Counted from the stretch's first letter, positions 1-9,904 are shown. The stretch: DNA of 64,000 bases from Candidatus Wallbacteria bacterium (GCA_016213845.1 JACQZN010000122.1:39367-103366); one strand, 5' to 3'. The notes: generated by a model from the sequence alone, not told the origin. Numbers and translations are program-made.

Positions 1-1
1 G

Positions 2-559
2 ATGGAGTTGGTCGGGCAGGTATTGGACCTGTCCCAGCTCCAGGCGGGCCAGGTCAAGCTCTTCCGGCGCCGGGAGGATGTCGGCCACATGATTCAGGAG
101 ATCGCCGAAGACCAGCGGCTGCTCGCCGAGCGCAAGAAGATTTCGCTCGAGTTCCAGACCCACCCGGAGCTGCTCGCCAGCGTCGACAAGAGCAAGCTCA
201 CCGAGGCGGTCGTCAACCTCGTAGCCAACGCTATCAAGTTCACCCCCGAGGGCGGCAAGGTCCGCCTCGAAGCCCTGCCCGGCGCGGAGGGCGAGATTTT
301 CGTGAAGGTGGTCGACACGGGTCCGGGAATCCCGGCCGACCAGATCAAGTTCCTCTTCTCGCCCTGGCAACAGGCCCAAGGCCCGGTCGCCCACGTCAAG
401 GGCTACGGGCTAGGTCTGGCCATCGCGCGCATGCTGGTGGAGGCGCACGGCGGCCGGATCTCGGTCGACAGCCGCCCGGGCTCCGGCAGCACCTTCCAGT
501 TCTGGATACCCTCCGAACGAATCAGCCAGGCCGTCCTGCACCAGCAGATGGCCGCTTGA
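2..559 (+). CDS. Sensor histidine kinase, C-terminal part (5' end outside window)
   Basis: This is the catalytic end of a two-component histidine kinase, which uses ATP to phosphorylate a conserved His before passing the phosphate to a response regulator. The N box (VNLVANAIKFTPEGG), the G1 box (VVDTGPGIP) and the G2 box (GYGLGLAIARML) of a HATPase_c domain are all visible. A degenerate end of the dimerisation helix is seen at the start (LVGQVLDLSQLQAG), but the His-containing part lies upstream of the window. The Met at position 2 is probably internal, so the gene is almost certainly truncated by the window edge. No partner regulator is visible. Confidence 0.9.
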   Translation: MELVGQVLDLSQLQAGQVKLFRRREDVGHMIQEIAEDQRLLAERKKISLEFQTHPELLASVDKSKLTEAVVNLVANAIKFTPEGGKVRLEALPGAEGEIFVKVVDTGPGIPADQIKFLFSPWQQAQGPVAHVKGYGLGLAIARMLVEAHGGRISVDSRPGSGSTFQFWIPSERISQAVLHQQMAA

Positions 560-642
560 AAGACCCCTGCTCCCATCTCATTTGGCCCCGGCCCGGCCTT
601 CCCAGACCTGGCGCTAGCATCGGGGAGATGCCAGCCACAGGT

Positions 643-670
643 CCCGGAGAGCCCCCGGGGTCTTTTTCTT
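643..670 (+). terminator. Probable intrinsic terminator after the histidine kinase
   Basis: A short GC stem (CCCGG/CCGGG with a 7-base loop) is followed at once by TCTTTTTCTT. It lies about 85 bases after the kinase stop codon in the same direction. The stem is short, so the call is moderate. Confidence 0.5.
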
Positions 671-753
671 CTCCTCGAAAGCCCCCTCCGGAAAGATCCG
701 GGTCCCGCCGCCCGTTCGCAGCATGGGTAGCTCCGCGCCAGTACTCAGGGTCT

Positions 754-877
754 CGGCAAAGTCGCGAACCCGGAAGCGAAAAACGGGGACCGGCCCCGGA
801 AGCCCGGTTGAAATCTGGCAGTCGTCCGGTCGGCTGGCCGGGCTTCCGCTGCCTGTGCCCGCTTTTCGCCGACTGTG
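754..877 (+). repeat. 124-bp interspersed repeat, copy A
   Basis: This intergenic block aligns almost base for base with the reverse complement of 33574-33697. Shared stretches include CGGCAAAGTC at one end, CCGGAAGCCCG and CCGGGCTTCCG in the middle (arms of an internal inverted repeat), and GTCGTCCGGTCGG between them. The two copies differ by scattered substitutions and a few single-base gaps. There is no open frame that makes sense as a protein. It fills most of the otherwise empty 560-907 stretch and looks like a small non-autonomous or REP-type element. Confidence 0.75.
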
Positions 878-907
878 TCCGCCGCCCTGGCGGGCATTCC
901 GCGGTTG

Positions 908-936
908 TTGATTGCCGGCATGGGTCCTGCTACAAT
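908..936 (+). promoter_or_regulatory. Sigma-70-type promoter for the E1 gene
   Basis: TTGATT (908-913) and TACAAT (931-936) are separated by exactly 17 bases. The expected start site near 943 leaves a leader of only about 8 bases before the ATG at 951, so translation is probably leaderless or nearly so. Confidence 0.6.
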
Positions 937-950
937 GGCGGACTTCTATC

Positions 951-3056
951 ATGACCAAGCCGAAACTTCGCCGGGCGGAGCAGCCTGAGCTCGACCGTTC
1001 GCAGCTGCTCGACGTCTACCGCGTCATGCTGCTCTCCAGGCGCATCGACGACAAGGAGATTGCCCTCCGGAAGCGAAATCTCGCCTTCTTCCAGATTTCC
1101 GGCGCCGGCCACGAAGCACTCGGCGCAGCCTGCGGACTGGCATTGAGACCGGGCCACGACTGGTTCTTCCCCTATTACCGGGACCGGGCCCTGATGCTCC
1201 AGGTCGGCCTCACTCCCCTCGACATGCTCATGCAGGCGACCGGGGCCGCGGCCGACCCCTCCAGCGGTGGCCGACAGATGCCGGCCCACTGGGGGTCGCG
1301 CCGTCTGCACGTCGCCAGCACCTCCAGCCCGACCGGCACGCAGTTCCTGCAGTCGGTCGGCGCCGCGGAGGCCGGCCGATACATCCGAGCGCTCGAGATT
1401 GCGGCGGAAGCGGCTGCCGACGAAGTCATCCTCGTCACCACAGGCGACGGCACGACCAGCCAGGGTGAGTTCTGGGAGTCCTTGAACACGGCCTGCCAGA
1501 GAAAGCTGCCAGTCCTCTATCTGGTCGAGGACAACGGCTGGGCCATCAGCGTCCCCGTGCGGGCCCAGACCGCCGGCGGCGACATCTCCCGGCTGGTCTC
1601 CGGCTTCCCCGGCCTGGCCGTGGAGAAAGTCGACGGCTGCGATCCGGTGGCCTGCTACTCGCTGCTGGGTCGCGTCGTCGAACGCATCCGGGCAGGCGCC
1701 GGCCCGTGCCTGGTCCACGCCTCCGTGGTGCGACCGTACTCCCACTCGCTCTCCGACGATCAGACGATGTATCGGACCCGTGCCGACCTGGCTGAGGAAC
1801 GGCGGCGGGACCCGCTGGCCACCTTCCCGGCCTGGCTCCTTCGGCAGAAGCTAGCCAGCGAGGCCGAGCTGACCCGGATCCGCGCCGAGGTCGACGCCAC
1901 GGTCGAGGCCGCCACCGAGGCCGCCATCGCCGCGCCGAAGCCGCCGGTCTCGTCGGCCACACGCCACGTCTTCAGCGAATCCGTCGATCCGACCTCCCCC
2001 GACTTCGAACGCCCGCCGGCCTTCTCGGGCGGCGAGCCGCAGTCGATGGCAGCTCTCATCAACTCCACACTGGCCGCCGAGATGGCTCGCGACAAGCGCA
2101 TCGTGGTCTTCGGCGAAGACGTCGCGGACGCCTCCAACGAAGAATCGCTGAAGGAAGTCAAAGGCAAGGGCGGCGTCTTCAAGGTCACCTACGGGCTCCA
2201 GGCGAAGTTCGGCAGCGATCGGGTCTTCAACAGCCCTCTGGCCGAGGCGAACATCGTGGGCCGGGCCATCGGGATGGCGCTGCGGGGGCTCAAGCCCGTG
2301 GTCGAGATCCAGTTCTTCGACTACATCTGGCCGGCGATGATGCAGCTGCGCGACGAGCTCGGATTCATCCGCTACCGGTCCAATGGCGACTGGGGCTGCC
2401 CCGTCGTGGTGCGGGCCAGCATCGGCGGCTACCTGAAGGGCGGCGGGCCGTACCACAGCCAATCGGGCGAGTCGATCTTCGCCCACTGCCCGGGCCTGCG
2501 GGTCGTCTACCCGTCCAACGCGGCCGACGCGGCCGGTCTCCTCAGGACCGCCATCCGGTGCGACGACCCGGTGATGTTCCTGGAGCACAAGCACCTCTAC
2601 TTCCAGGGCTACAACCGCACCCTCGACCCCGGGACGGACTACATGATCCCGCTGGGCCGAGCCCGGCTGGTCCGCCCGGGAACCGACCTCACGCTGGTAA
2701 CCTGGGGGGCGCTCGTGCAGCGATCGCTCGACGCCGCCGCGGAAGCCGACAAGCAAGGGCTCTCCGTGGAGGTGCTGGACCTGCGGTCGATAGCGCCGTG
2801 GGACCGCGAAGCGGTGGCGAGCTCGGTCGAAAAGACCGGGAAGCTTCTGGTGGCCCACGAGGACTCTCTGACGTGCGGCTTCGGCGCGGAAGTGGCGGCG
2901 TGGGTGGGCGAACACTGCTTCCAGGCGCTCGACGCGCCCGTGCGGCGGCTGGCGGCGCGCGACTGTCCGGTTGCGTACTGCCCGGAGCTCGAGGAAGCAA
3001 TCCTGCCGCAGAGCGGCGACGTACTACGACAGATACGGGAGCTGGCGGCTTACTGA
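951..3056 (+). CDS. Fused alpha/beta E1 of a branched-chain-type 2-oxoacid dehydrogenase
   Basis: This enzyme performs thiamine-diphosphate-dependent oxidative decarboxylation of 2-oxoacids and hands the acyl group to a lipoyl E2. The alpha half (about residues 1-345) carries the PYYRDRA signature of branched-chain oxoacid enzymes and the ThDP motif GDG (165-167) to N (about 195). The beta half (about 360-701) carries the GGGPYHSQS active-site His near residue 502. Alpha and beta are separate genes in many bacteria; here they are one 701-residue chain. I chose the ATG at 951 because it lies just after a good promoter, while an in-frame TTG at 912 overlaps that promoter. No E2 or E3 gene is nearby, so the substrate (branched-chain oxoacids versus pyruvate) is inferred only from motifs. 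Confidence 0.9.
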   Translation: MTKPKLRRAEQPELDRSQLLDVYRVMLLSRRIDDKEIALRKRNLAFFQISGAGHEALGAACGLALRPGHDWFFPYYRDRALMLQVGLTPLDMLMQATGAAADPSSGGRQMPAHWGSRRLHVASTSSPTGTQFLQSVGAAEAGRYIRALEIAAEAAADEVILVTTGDGTTSQGEFWESLNTACQRKLPVLYLVEDNGWAISVPVRAQTAGGDISRLVSGFPGLAVEKVDGCDPVACYSLLGRVVERIRAGAGPCLVHASVVRPYSHSLSDDQTMYRTRADLAEERRRDPLATFPAWLLRQKLASEAELTRIRAEVDATVEAATEAAIAAPKPPVSSATRHVFSESVDPTSPDFERPPAFSGGEPQSMAALINSTLAAEMARDKRIVVFGEDVADASNEESLKEVKGKGGVFKVTYGLQAKFGSDRVFNSPLAEANIVGRAIGMALRGLKPVVEIQFFDYIWPAMMQLRDELGFIRYRSNGDWGCPVVVRASIGGYLKGGGPYHSQSGESIFAHCPGLRVVYPSNAADAAGLLRTAIRCDDPVMFLEHKHLYFQGYNRTLDPGTDYMIPLGRARLVRPGTDLTLVTWGALVQRSLDAAAEADKQGLSVEVLDLRSIAPWDREAVASSVEKTGKLLVAHEDSLTCGFGAEVAAWVGEHCFQALDAPVRRLAARDCPVAYCPELEEAILPQSGDVLRQIRELAAY

Positions 3057-3085
3057 GCCGGACCCGTCACGGAAGGTGAATCGCA

Positions 3086-4213
3086 TTGGCGCGTGAGAAG
3101 CAGTCTCAGACCTCGGAGGAGCGCATCGATCGGCGGCGACCGGAGAATTGCCGGCCGGACCCGGCAGTGACTCTCGAGGCGGTCCGCAAGCTGCCCAAGA
3201 CCGATCTGCACTGCCACCTGGACGGCAGCATGCGGCTCGAGACGGTACTGGAACTGGCGCAGGACTGCGAGGCCGAGCTGCCGAGCACGGACCTGGCGGA
3301 GCTGGCCAAGCACCTCATCATGGAGGACAACTGCAAGAGCCTGGAGCAGTACATCCGCGCGTTCGACATCACACTTTCGGTTTTGCAGACGCGGGAGGGA
3401 CTGGAGCGGGCGGCCTACGAGCTGGCCTGCGATGCGGCCGACGAGAACGTGAAGTACCTGGAGGTCCGGTACTCGCCCATCCTGCACACGAAGCGCCACC
3501 TGAAGCTGGCCGAGATCGTCGACGCCGTGATCGAGGGGCTGCAGAAGGCCGAGCGCGAAAAGGACATCAAGACGGGCGTCATCATCTGCGGCATCCGTCA
3601 CATCAAGCCGGAATCGTCGCTGAGGCTGGCGGAGCTGGCGGTTGCCTACAAGGACCGCGGGGTGGTCGGCTTCGACCTGGCAGGCGTGGAAGAGAACTTC
3701 CCGGCCAAGGAGCACCAGGAGGCATTCCAGCTGGTGCTGGACAACAACATCAACTGCACCCTCCACGCGGGCGAAGCGTTTGGCCCCGAATCGATTGCGC
3801 AGGCAATCCACCGCTGCGGCGCCCACCGGATCGGCCACGGCACGAATCTGAGGAAGGACGGCGACCTCCTCAACTACGTGAACGATCACCGGATCCCCCT
3901 GGAGATCTGCGTCAGCTCCAACGTCCACACGCGCAGCGTGCGACGGCTGGAGGACCACCCGGTGCGTCTCTACTACGATTACGGCCTGCGCATCACGCTC
4001 AACACCGACAACCGGCTGATGTCCAACACCACGGCCTCGCAGGAGCTCTTCAAGGCCGCCGTTCAGTTCGAGTTCACGATGGAGGACATCAAGAACATCA
4101 TCGTCGCCGGCTTCAAGAGCAGCTTCCTCTCGTACCGGGACAAGGTCCGGCTACTCAAGCGCTTCCTGCCCGAGCTGGGTCGATACCCCGTTTACTCGCG
4201 GCCCCTCCCCTGA
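3086..4213 (+). CDS. add: Adenosine deaminase
   Basis: The product hydrolyses adenosine (or deoxyadenosine) to inosine and ammonia in purine salvage. The 375-residue protein has the zinc ligands and catalytic residues in the expected order: HCHLDG near residue 44, LHAGE, RIGHGT and LNTDNRL. It starts at a TTG with a strong ribosome site (GGAAGGTG) 7 bases upstream. It begins 29 bases after the E1 stop, so the two may be co-transcribed. The N-terminal 25-30 residues are charged and not part of the family fold. Related deaminases in this superfamily use adenine or methylthioadenosine, so the exact substrate is not certain. Confidence 0.9.
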   Translation: MAREKQSQTSEERIDRRRPENCRPDPAVTLEAVRKLPKTDLHCHLDGSMRLETVLELAQDCEAELPSTDLAELAKHLIMEDNCKSLEQYIRAFDITLSVLQTREGLERAAYELACDAADENVKYLEVRYSPILHTKRHLKLAEIVDAVIEGLQKAEREKDIKTGVIICGIRHIKPESSLRLAELAVAYKDRGVVGFDLAGVEENFPAKEHQEAFQLVLDNNINCTLHAGEAFGPESIAQAIHRCGAHRIGHGTNLRKDGDLLNYVNDHRIPLEICVSSNVHTRSVRRLEDHPVRLYYDYGLRITLNTDNRLMSNTTASQELFKAAVQFEFTMEDIKNIIVAGFKSSFLSYRDKVRLLKRFLPELGRYPVYSRPLP

Positions 4214-4253
4214 GCTTGGCCGGCGGCCGGCGCAACGTACTCCCAAAAATGGT

Positions 4254-6713
4254 TTGCGTCGGGCGGGAAGCTGGGATAGTCTTCGATCGAACACGACAGG
4301 GGCGGCTTTCGAGCAACGAATTGCCCCAACGGTTCAGGGAGACCATCTGGACACTCAAAGCAGCGCCGACGGCCCTGCCTCGGGCCTGCACGTCCTCGTG
4401 ATCGAGGATAGCCAGGTCGATCGACTGGTCCTGCGTTCGCACCTGGAGGCCCACGGCGTCCGTGTCACGCATACCGATTCGGCCATCACGGCGCTGGAGC
4501 TCCTGGAGCTCGGCCACTTCGACGCGGTGGTCTGCGACGTCATCCTGCCGGGCATCTCGGGGCTGGAGCTGCTCAAGAAGCTGCGCAGCCTGATCCCCGG
4601 TCTGCCCGTGCTGATGGTGACGGCCTCCTCGAAGGCCGGTCCCGCCGTGGAAGCGATGCGGATGGGCGCCGCCGACTACCTGGTCAAACCGGTGAGCCAG
4701 GACGCGCTGGTCACAGGCGTGATCACCGCGGTCCGCGGACGGGGCGGGCGACTCGAAGCGCCACCGCCAGATCGAGCTGCCGGGCCGTCCCACGAGGCCC
4801 GCTCGACGGGAAGGGCCATCCTGGAGCAGATTCCGGATGGCATCCTGCTGGCTGACGATCAAGGGCAGGTGTTGTTCGTCAATGGCCCTGGGCGGGAGAT
4901 CCTGGGGCCGCAATCCCAGTCGATTGGCGGCCGCCCGGTCACGATGCTGCAGGACTTCCCGGAGTTCGTCGCGTTCGTGACCCAGGCGGTCATCGGCCTG
5001 GAAACGGCAGACTCGCGCCTGGTGAGGGTCCCCGGGACGAGCGGGGCGGAGAGGACCCTTGCGTGCACGGCGCGGAAGCTGTCGCCCGCGGGAGCGGGTA
5101 CGAGCCCGGTGACGCTGATTCATTTTTTGGACTCGTCGCGCCATGCCCGGCTCGAGGCTGCGATGCTGAAGGCCGACAAGCTGGCCTCGCTCGGCTTGAT
5201 GGCCGGCGCGCTGGCCCACGAGATCAACAACCCACTGTCCGTCGTCCTGGGGACGCTCGGCTTCCTTCTGGAGGACCTGGGAGATACGAATCACGAGGTG
5301 ACCGACCGGCTCCGGATCGTGGAGCGCAATACCTGGAAGTGCGTGGACATCGTGCGCCACTTTCTGAAGCTCTCCAGGTCGGGCACCGGCGAGCTCCACG
5401 CCGTGCTGATCGACCGGTTGCTGGACGACATTCTCGCACTGCTCTCCAAGAATCTGGCCGTGCACGGCATCCGCGTGGAGCGGGAGATCGAGCGGAATTT
5501 GCCGGGCATCATGGGCAGCGAGACGCAGCTGCAGCAGGTGCTCCTGAACCTCGTTCTCAATGCGCGAGATGCGATGGAGAAGGGCGGGACTCTCACGCTG
5601 CGGGCACGCCGCGCAGGGGATCAGGTGATCATCGAGGTTGCCGACACGGGCCCCGGAGTTGCGCCTCAGCTCCGCGATCGCGTGTTCGAGAACTTCTTCA
5701 CCACCAAGGCCCCGGGAAAAGGGACGGGGCTGGGGTTGGCCATCTGCAAGGCACTGGTCGAGGAGCACCGGGGCACGCTGGAGCTGGTCTGCCCGGAGCG
5801 GGGTGGCGCAACTTTCCGGATGAAGTTTCCGGCGGCCGACTCGGGCGAGGTCACATGCGGCGAGATCATGCGCGTTTCCGGTGAGCCGAAGATGCAGACC
5901 TTCGACCTGGACGTGCTGGCGGTCGACGACGAGGAAGGCATTCTCGAGATCTATCGAGTGGCGCTCTCGCGGGCGGGTTGCCGCGCGGCCTTCTACACGA
6001 ACCCGGAGCTGGCGCTCAGGGAGTTCGTGGCCGGCTGCTTCGACCTGGCGATCCTGGACTTGCGGATGCCGCAGATGGACGGTTTCGAGCTCTGCCGGCG
6101 ACTTCTGGCGATCGATTCGGGGCTGCCCGTGATCTTCGTCTCGGGCACGCTGATGACAGAGGACGATTCGCAGATCGAAGCGGCCGGAGCCAAGGGCTAC
6201 GTGAGCAAGCCGTTCCGGGTCGAGGAACTGAACGGCTGGCTGGAGCTGGCAGCGCGGACCCGGCGAGCGCGCCGGGGGATGCCGTACCGCCAGCCGCTGG
6301 TGCCGGATCGGCAATGGCGCGTGCTGATCGTCGACGACGACGAGGACGTGAGCTTCATCCTGCGCAAGGGGCTCGAGACGGCCGGAAAGTTCGAGGTCGT
6401 GCAGGCAGCCGACGGGGTCGAGGGGCTGCAGCGAGCGCTGGACACTCCGCCGGATTTGATCCTCCTGGACATCATGATGCCCGGGCTGGACGGGCTGGAG
6501 GTCTGTCGCAGGCTCCGGGCCGATGCCCGGACGGCCACGGTCCCGGTGGTCATCCACTCGGTGAAGATGCAGATCCACGATGTGCTGAAGGCGATGCAAG
6601 CGGGCGCCAATCACTACCTGATGAAACCGATGGAGATCGGGGCTCTGACGAGGGAGCTGCTGGAGCTCTTGGAGCGGCCGCCGCTGGTATCCACGGGCTC
6701 GCCCCCGAACTGA
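4254..6713 (+). CDS. Hybrid histidine kinase with REC-PAS-HisKA-HATPase-REC-REC layout
   Basis: This is a soluble multi-receiver signalling kinase. Approximate base positions: receiver 1 at 4390-4740 (CDVILPG with the phospho-Asp, KP near the end); PAS-like domain at 4800-5130; HisKA with LAHEINNP at 5200-5240; HATPase with NARDAME, VADTGPG and GTGLGLA at 5500-5830; receiver 2 at 5905-6250 (LDLRMPQMDG, SKPF); receiver 3 at 6315-6670 (LDIMMPGLDG, MKPM). There is no transmembrane segment, so the input is probably cytoplasmic or arrives by phosphotransfer to receiver 1. The start is unclear: TTG at 4254 opens the frame, but conserved sequence begins near 4390 and a weak -10-like GATAGT sits at 4275, so the true start may be 60-120 bases later. 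Confidence 0.88.
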   Translation: MRRAGSWDSLRSNTTGAAFEQRIAPTVQGDHLDTQSSADGPASGLHVLVIEDSQVDRLVLRSHLEAHGVRVTHTDSAITALELLELGHFDAVVCDVILPGISGLELLKKLRSLIPGLPVLMVTASSKAGPAVEAMRMGAADYLVKPVSQDALVTGVITAVRGRGGRLEAPPPDRAAGPSHEARSTGRAILEQIPDGILLADDQGQVLFVNGPGREILGPQSQSIGGRPVTMLQDFPEFVAFVTQAVIGLETADSRLVRVPGTSGAERTLACTARKLSPAGAGTSPVTLIHFLDSSRHARLEAAMLKADKLASLGLMAGALAHEINNPLSVVLGTLGFLLEDLGDTNHEVTDRLRIVERNTWKCVDIVRHFLKLSRSGTGELHAVLIDRLLDDILALLSKNLAVHGIRVEREIERNLPGIMGSETQLQQVLLNLVLNARDAMEKGGTLTLRARRAGDQVIIEVADTGPGVAPQLRDRVFENFFTTKAPGKGTGLGLAICKALVEEHRGTLELVCPERGGATFRMKFPAADSGEVTCGEIMRVSGEPKMQTFDLDVLAVDDEEGILEIYRVALSRAGCRAAFYTNPELALREFVAGCFDLAILDLRMPQMDGFELCRRLLAIDSGLPVIFVSGTLMTEDDSQIEAAGAKGYVSKPFRVEELNGWLELAARTRRARRGMPYRQPLVPDRQWRVLIVDDDEDVSFILRKGLETAGKFEVVQAADGVEGLQRALDTPPDLILLDIMMPGLDGLEVCRRLRADARTATVPVVIHSVKMQIHDVLKAMQAGANHYLMKPMEIGALTRELLELLERPPLVSTGSPPN

Positions 6714-6923
6714 GAGGCGCGACTGGCTTAGCATCTTGCGCGGCCCGGTGCGGCCGTGTTACGTTCCGGGGGAAGTTTGCCGCGTCGTGAGACACCCCGG
6801 GCGGGCGGCTGGCCGTCAGGCTCGCGGGTCCGTTTGGTGTCGGGGCGAGACTCGCGCCGCGCCAAGCAGATTTCCCCCAAGCTGGAGACGGCTACGGCCG
6901 AGATTGGAGCAGCAAGGCGTTTT

Positions 6924-8156
6924 ATGGCCATCCAGGATCGAATCGTCATCACCGGTGTCGGGTTGACCTCGCCCAACGGCGACAACCTGGAGCAGTACCG
7001 GAAGAACTTGCTGGCGGGCGTGTCCGGAGTGCAGGACTTCGAGACTCGCTACATGGGCAAGCTGATTGCCGGGGTCTGCCACTACGACCCGCTGAAGTAC
7101 CAGAAGAAGAAGGACGTGCGGCGGGGCACGCGGGCCGGTTCGATCGCCATCTACTGCTCCCACGAGGCCATCGCCGATTCGGGCATCGATTTCTCCTCAG
7201 CCGACAAGTCGCGCGTCGGCGTCTTCCTCGGCATCACCGAGCACGGTAACGTCGAGACCGAGAACGAGGTCTACAACATCAGCCTGAAGGGCTACGACAC
7301 GGCCTTCTGGACGCACCACCACAACCCGCGGACCGTCGCCAACAACCCGGCCGGCGAGGTGACGCTGAGCATGGGCATCTCCGGGCCGCACTACACGGTG
7401 GGCGCAGCGTGCGCAGCGGGCAACGCGGGGCTGATCAGCGGAGTGCAGATGCTGCGACTTGGAGAGGTCGACGTCGCGCTGGCCGGGGGCGTCTCGGAGG
7501 CGATCCACACGTTCGGCATCTTCGCCAGCTTCAAGGCCCAGGGGGCGCTGGCGACTCACGAGATCGCGGCGAAGGCGAGCCGGCCCTACGACCTGGACCG
7601 CAACGGCATCGTCGTCAGCGAGGGCGGCTGCGTCTACGTGCTCGAGCGCTACGAGGATGCCCGCAAGCGGGGCGCCAAGATCTACGGCGAGATCGCCGGC
7701 TACGCGATGAATTCGGACGCCTCCGACTTCGTGCTGCCGCTGCCCCAGCGCCAGGTCGAGTGCATGCGGCTGGCGCTGGCGAGGGCAGGCATCACGCCCG
7801 CCGAGGTCGACATCGTGAACACCCACGCCACGGCAACCCGGCTGGGCGACCAGCAGGAAAGCCAGGCGGTCCGCGAGGTGTTCAATGAGACGCCGACAAC
7901 TTACATCAACAACACCAAGAGCTTCATCGGGCACGCCATGGGCGCGGCGGCTGCCCTGGAGCTGGCGGGGAACCTTCCGGCCTTCCAGGACCTGGTGGTA
8001 CACCCCACCATCAACGTGGACCACCTCGATCCCGAGTGCGCCATCCCCAACCTGGTCATGAACGAACCCAGGAAGATTCAAAAGGTCGATTACATCCTCA
8101 ACAACTCCGCCGGGATGCTGGGGATCAACGCAGTCGTTGTGGTGAAGCGAGTTTGA
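6924..8156 (+). CDS. Beta-ketoacyl-ACP synthase (FabF/KS-like)
   Basis: This enzyme condenses an acyl chain with malonyl-ACP and is the first gene of a seven-gene acyl-chain cluster. The Cys-His-His triad is intact: Cys163 in VGAACAAGN, His301 in NTHATAT and His337 in KSFIGHAMG. The 410-residue length matches single-domain FabF proteins. I chose the ATG at 6924 because the protein then begins directly with MAIQDRIVITGVG, as in the family; the open frame upstream is low-complexity translation. It has an unusual stretch near residue 130 (FWTHHHNPRTVANNPAGE) compared with housekeeping FabF, suggesting a specialised branch. A dedicated ACP follows 43 bases later. Confidence 0.9.
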   Translation: MAIQDRIVITGVGLTSPNGDNLEQYRKNLLAGVSGVQDFETRYMGKLIAGVCHYDPLKYQKKKDVRRGTRAGSIAIYCSHEAIADSGIDFSSADKSRVGVFLGITEHGNVETENEVYNISLKGYDTAFWTHHHNPRTVANNPAGEVTLSMGISGPHYTVGAACAAGNAGLISGVQMLRLGEVDVALAGGVSEAIHTFGIFASFKAQGALATHEIAAKASRPYDLDRNGIVVSEGGCVYVLERYEDARKRGAKIYGEIAGYAMNSDASDFVLPLPQRQVECMRLALARAGITPAEVDIVNTHATATRLGDQQESQAVREVFNETPTTYINNTKSFIGHAMGAAAALELAGNLPAFQDLVVHPTINVDHLDPECAIPNLVMNEPRKIQKVDYILNNSAGMLGINAVVVVKRV

Positions 8157-8199
8157 AGGCCCGGCGCGCTCGCCCAGACCGTTTCAAGGAGATCACGGA

Positions 8200-8445
8200 A
8201 TGACCCGACAGGAAATCCGGCAGGCAATCATCGACATCCTGGCTGACATCGCCCCCGACGAGGACACCGCCAGCCTCAAAGACGACGTCAGCCTCCGGGA
8301 CCAGCTCGGCCTGGATTCTATGGACTTCCTCGACATCGTGATGGAGCTGCGCAAGCGCTACAACGTCGAGGTCCCCTCGTCCGACTATCCGCAGCTGGCC
8401 ACGATGACCAGCTGTCTCGACTACCTCTCGCCGAAGATGGCGTGA
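8200..8445 (+). CDS. Acyl carrier protein
   Basis: This 81-residue protein carries growing acyl chains on a phosphopantetheine arm. The attachment Ser40 sits in LGLDSMDF. The start ATG has an excellent AAGGAGAT ribosome site 7 bases upstream, the strongest in the cluster, suggesting high translation. It lies between the ketosynthase and the first CrtI-like oxidoreductase, so it is probably the dedicated carrier of this pathway and not the housekeeping ACP. Confidence 0.92.
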   Translation: MTRQEIRQAIIDILADIAPDEDTASLKDDVSLRDQLGLDSMDFLDIVMELRKRYNVEVPSSDYPQLATMTSCLDYLSPKMA

Positions 8446-8500
8446 CGCCAGGCGCCGGTCCTGGGCGGCCCGTGGGCGGCGGCCTTTGGCCCCGCCCCAG

Positions 8501-9892
8501 ATGCCCGTGCATTACGACGTCCTCATAATCGGAGCCGGGATGTCCGGACTGGGCGCCGGCATCCGCCTGGCCCACTACGGCCGCAAGGTCTGCATCCTCG
8601 ACCGCCACTACCTGTGGGGCGGGTTGAACAGCTTCTACCGGCTGAAGGGCTACCGCTTCGACGTCGGCCTGCACGCCATGACCAACTTCGTGCCGCGCGG
8701 GACGCGAAACGCTCCGCTCACGAAGCTCCTGAGGCAGCTGCGAATCGACTACGACGAGCTCGACCTGCGGCCCCAGCTGATGTCGGCCACGTGGTTTCCC
8801 GGCAAGCGGCTGCGCTTCTCCAACGACTTTGCCCTCTTCGAGTCCGAGGTGGCCGAGCAGTTTCCGGCCCAGGCGGACGCCTTCCGCCGTCTCGTCCGCC
8901 ATGTGATGGAGTACGACGCGCTGAACCTGGCGACCCCCGAGTTCAGCGCGCGCGAGGTGGTCGCGGGTTTTCTCACGGACCCGCTCTTGATCGAGATGCT
9001 CTTCTGTCCGCTTTTCTTCTACGGCAGCGCCGTGGAGAACGACATGGACTTCGGGCAGTTCGTCATCATGTTCAAGAGCATCTACTGCGAGGGTCTGGCG
9101 CGGCCCACCGAGGGCGTGCGCCGCGTGCTGCGGGTGCTGATGGAGAAGTACAAGGGGTTGGGCGGCGAGTTGCGCATGAAGTCGGGCGTCAAGCGGCTCT
9201 CGGTCGCAGGCACCAAGGTCACGGAGGTCGTTCTGGACAGCGGCGAGACGCTGACGGCGGACACGGTCTTCTCGTCGGCCGGGTATCCGGAGACGCTCGA
9301 GCTCCTCAGCGACTACGAGCCCGGCTCGGAGGGCGCGACGCACGGGCAGCTCAGCTTCGTGGAGTCGATCGACGTTTTGACGAAAGAGCCCAGGGACCTC
9401 GGCTACGAGTTCACCATTCAGTTCTTCTCGACGACCGAGAAGTTCCACTACCAGAAGCCCCAGGAGCTGGTGGATGTGCGCAGCGGGGTGATCTGCTGCC
9501 CCAACAACTTCCGCTACGACCGGCCGCTCGACGACAACCTGATGCGCGTGACCAGCCTGGCCAACTACGACCTCTGGGCCGCGCTGCCGCCCGAGGAGTA
9601 CCACGAGGCCAAGACTCGCTGGCACCGCCTGGTGCTCGACGAGGTCGTCAGGATCGTTCCCGATTTCCGGCCCTTCGTGAAGTTCACGGACATTTTCACT
9701 CCGACGACTGTCCGCAAGTTCACGGGCCATGTAAACGGCGCGGTCTACGGATCGCCAGTCAAGTTCAAGACCGGCCGCACGCATCTGGACAACCTGTTCC
9801 TGTGCGGCACCGACCAGGGCATGCTCGGGATCGTGGGGGCGCTGCTCTCCGGGATCTCGATGGCCAACATGCACGTCCTGCAACAAGCGTGA
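8501..9892 (+). CDS. FAD-dependent phytoene-desaturase-like oxidoreductase 1
   Basis: This is a flavoprotein of the CrtI / retinol-saturase superfamily, members of which add or remove hydrogens on long polyenes or isomerise double bonds. The dinucleotide motif IIGAGMSGLGAG lies at residues 9-20, followed by the conserved GGLNSFYRLKGYRFD region and, at the C-terminus, LFLCGTDQGMLGIVGA, the usual second FAD contact. ATG at 8501 is preferred to TTG at 8486 because it begins just before the FAD motif. It lies between acp and a second homologue. No carotenoid prenyl genes are present, so an ACP-bound acyl substrate is inferred. Confidence 0.85.
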   Translation: MPVHYDVLIIGAGMSGLGAGIRLAHYGRKVCILDRHYLWGGLNSFYRLKGYRFDVGLHAMTNFVPRGTRNAPLTKLLRQLRIDYDELDLRPQLMSATWFPGKRLRFSNDFALFESEVAEQFPAQADAFRRLVRHVMEYDALNLATPEFSAREVVAGFLTDPLLIEMLFCPLFFYGSAVENDMDFGQFVIMFKSIYCEGLARPTEGVRRVLRVLMEKYKGLGGELRMKSGVKRLSVAGTKVTEVVLDSGETLTADTVFSSAGYPETLELLSDYEPGSEGATHGQLSFVESIDVLTKEPRDLGYEFTIQFFSTTEKFHYQKPQELVDVRSGVICCPNNFRYDRPLDDNLMRVTSLANYDLWAALPPEEYHEAKTRWHRLVLDEVVRIVPDFRPFVKFTDIFTPTTVRKFTGHVNGAVYGSPVKFKTGRTHLDNLFLCGTDQGMLGIVGALLSGISMANMHVLQQA

Positions 9893-9904
9893 GGCCCGCC
9901 CACG

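Noticed and set aside
4155-6734. An 859-residue minus-strand open frame opposite the hybrid kinase
   Set aside because: Composition is dominated by Arg, Gln, His and Leu with no recognisable fold, typical of antisense translation.
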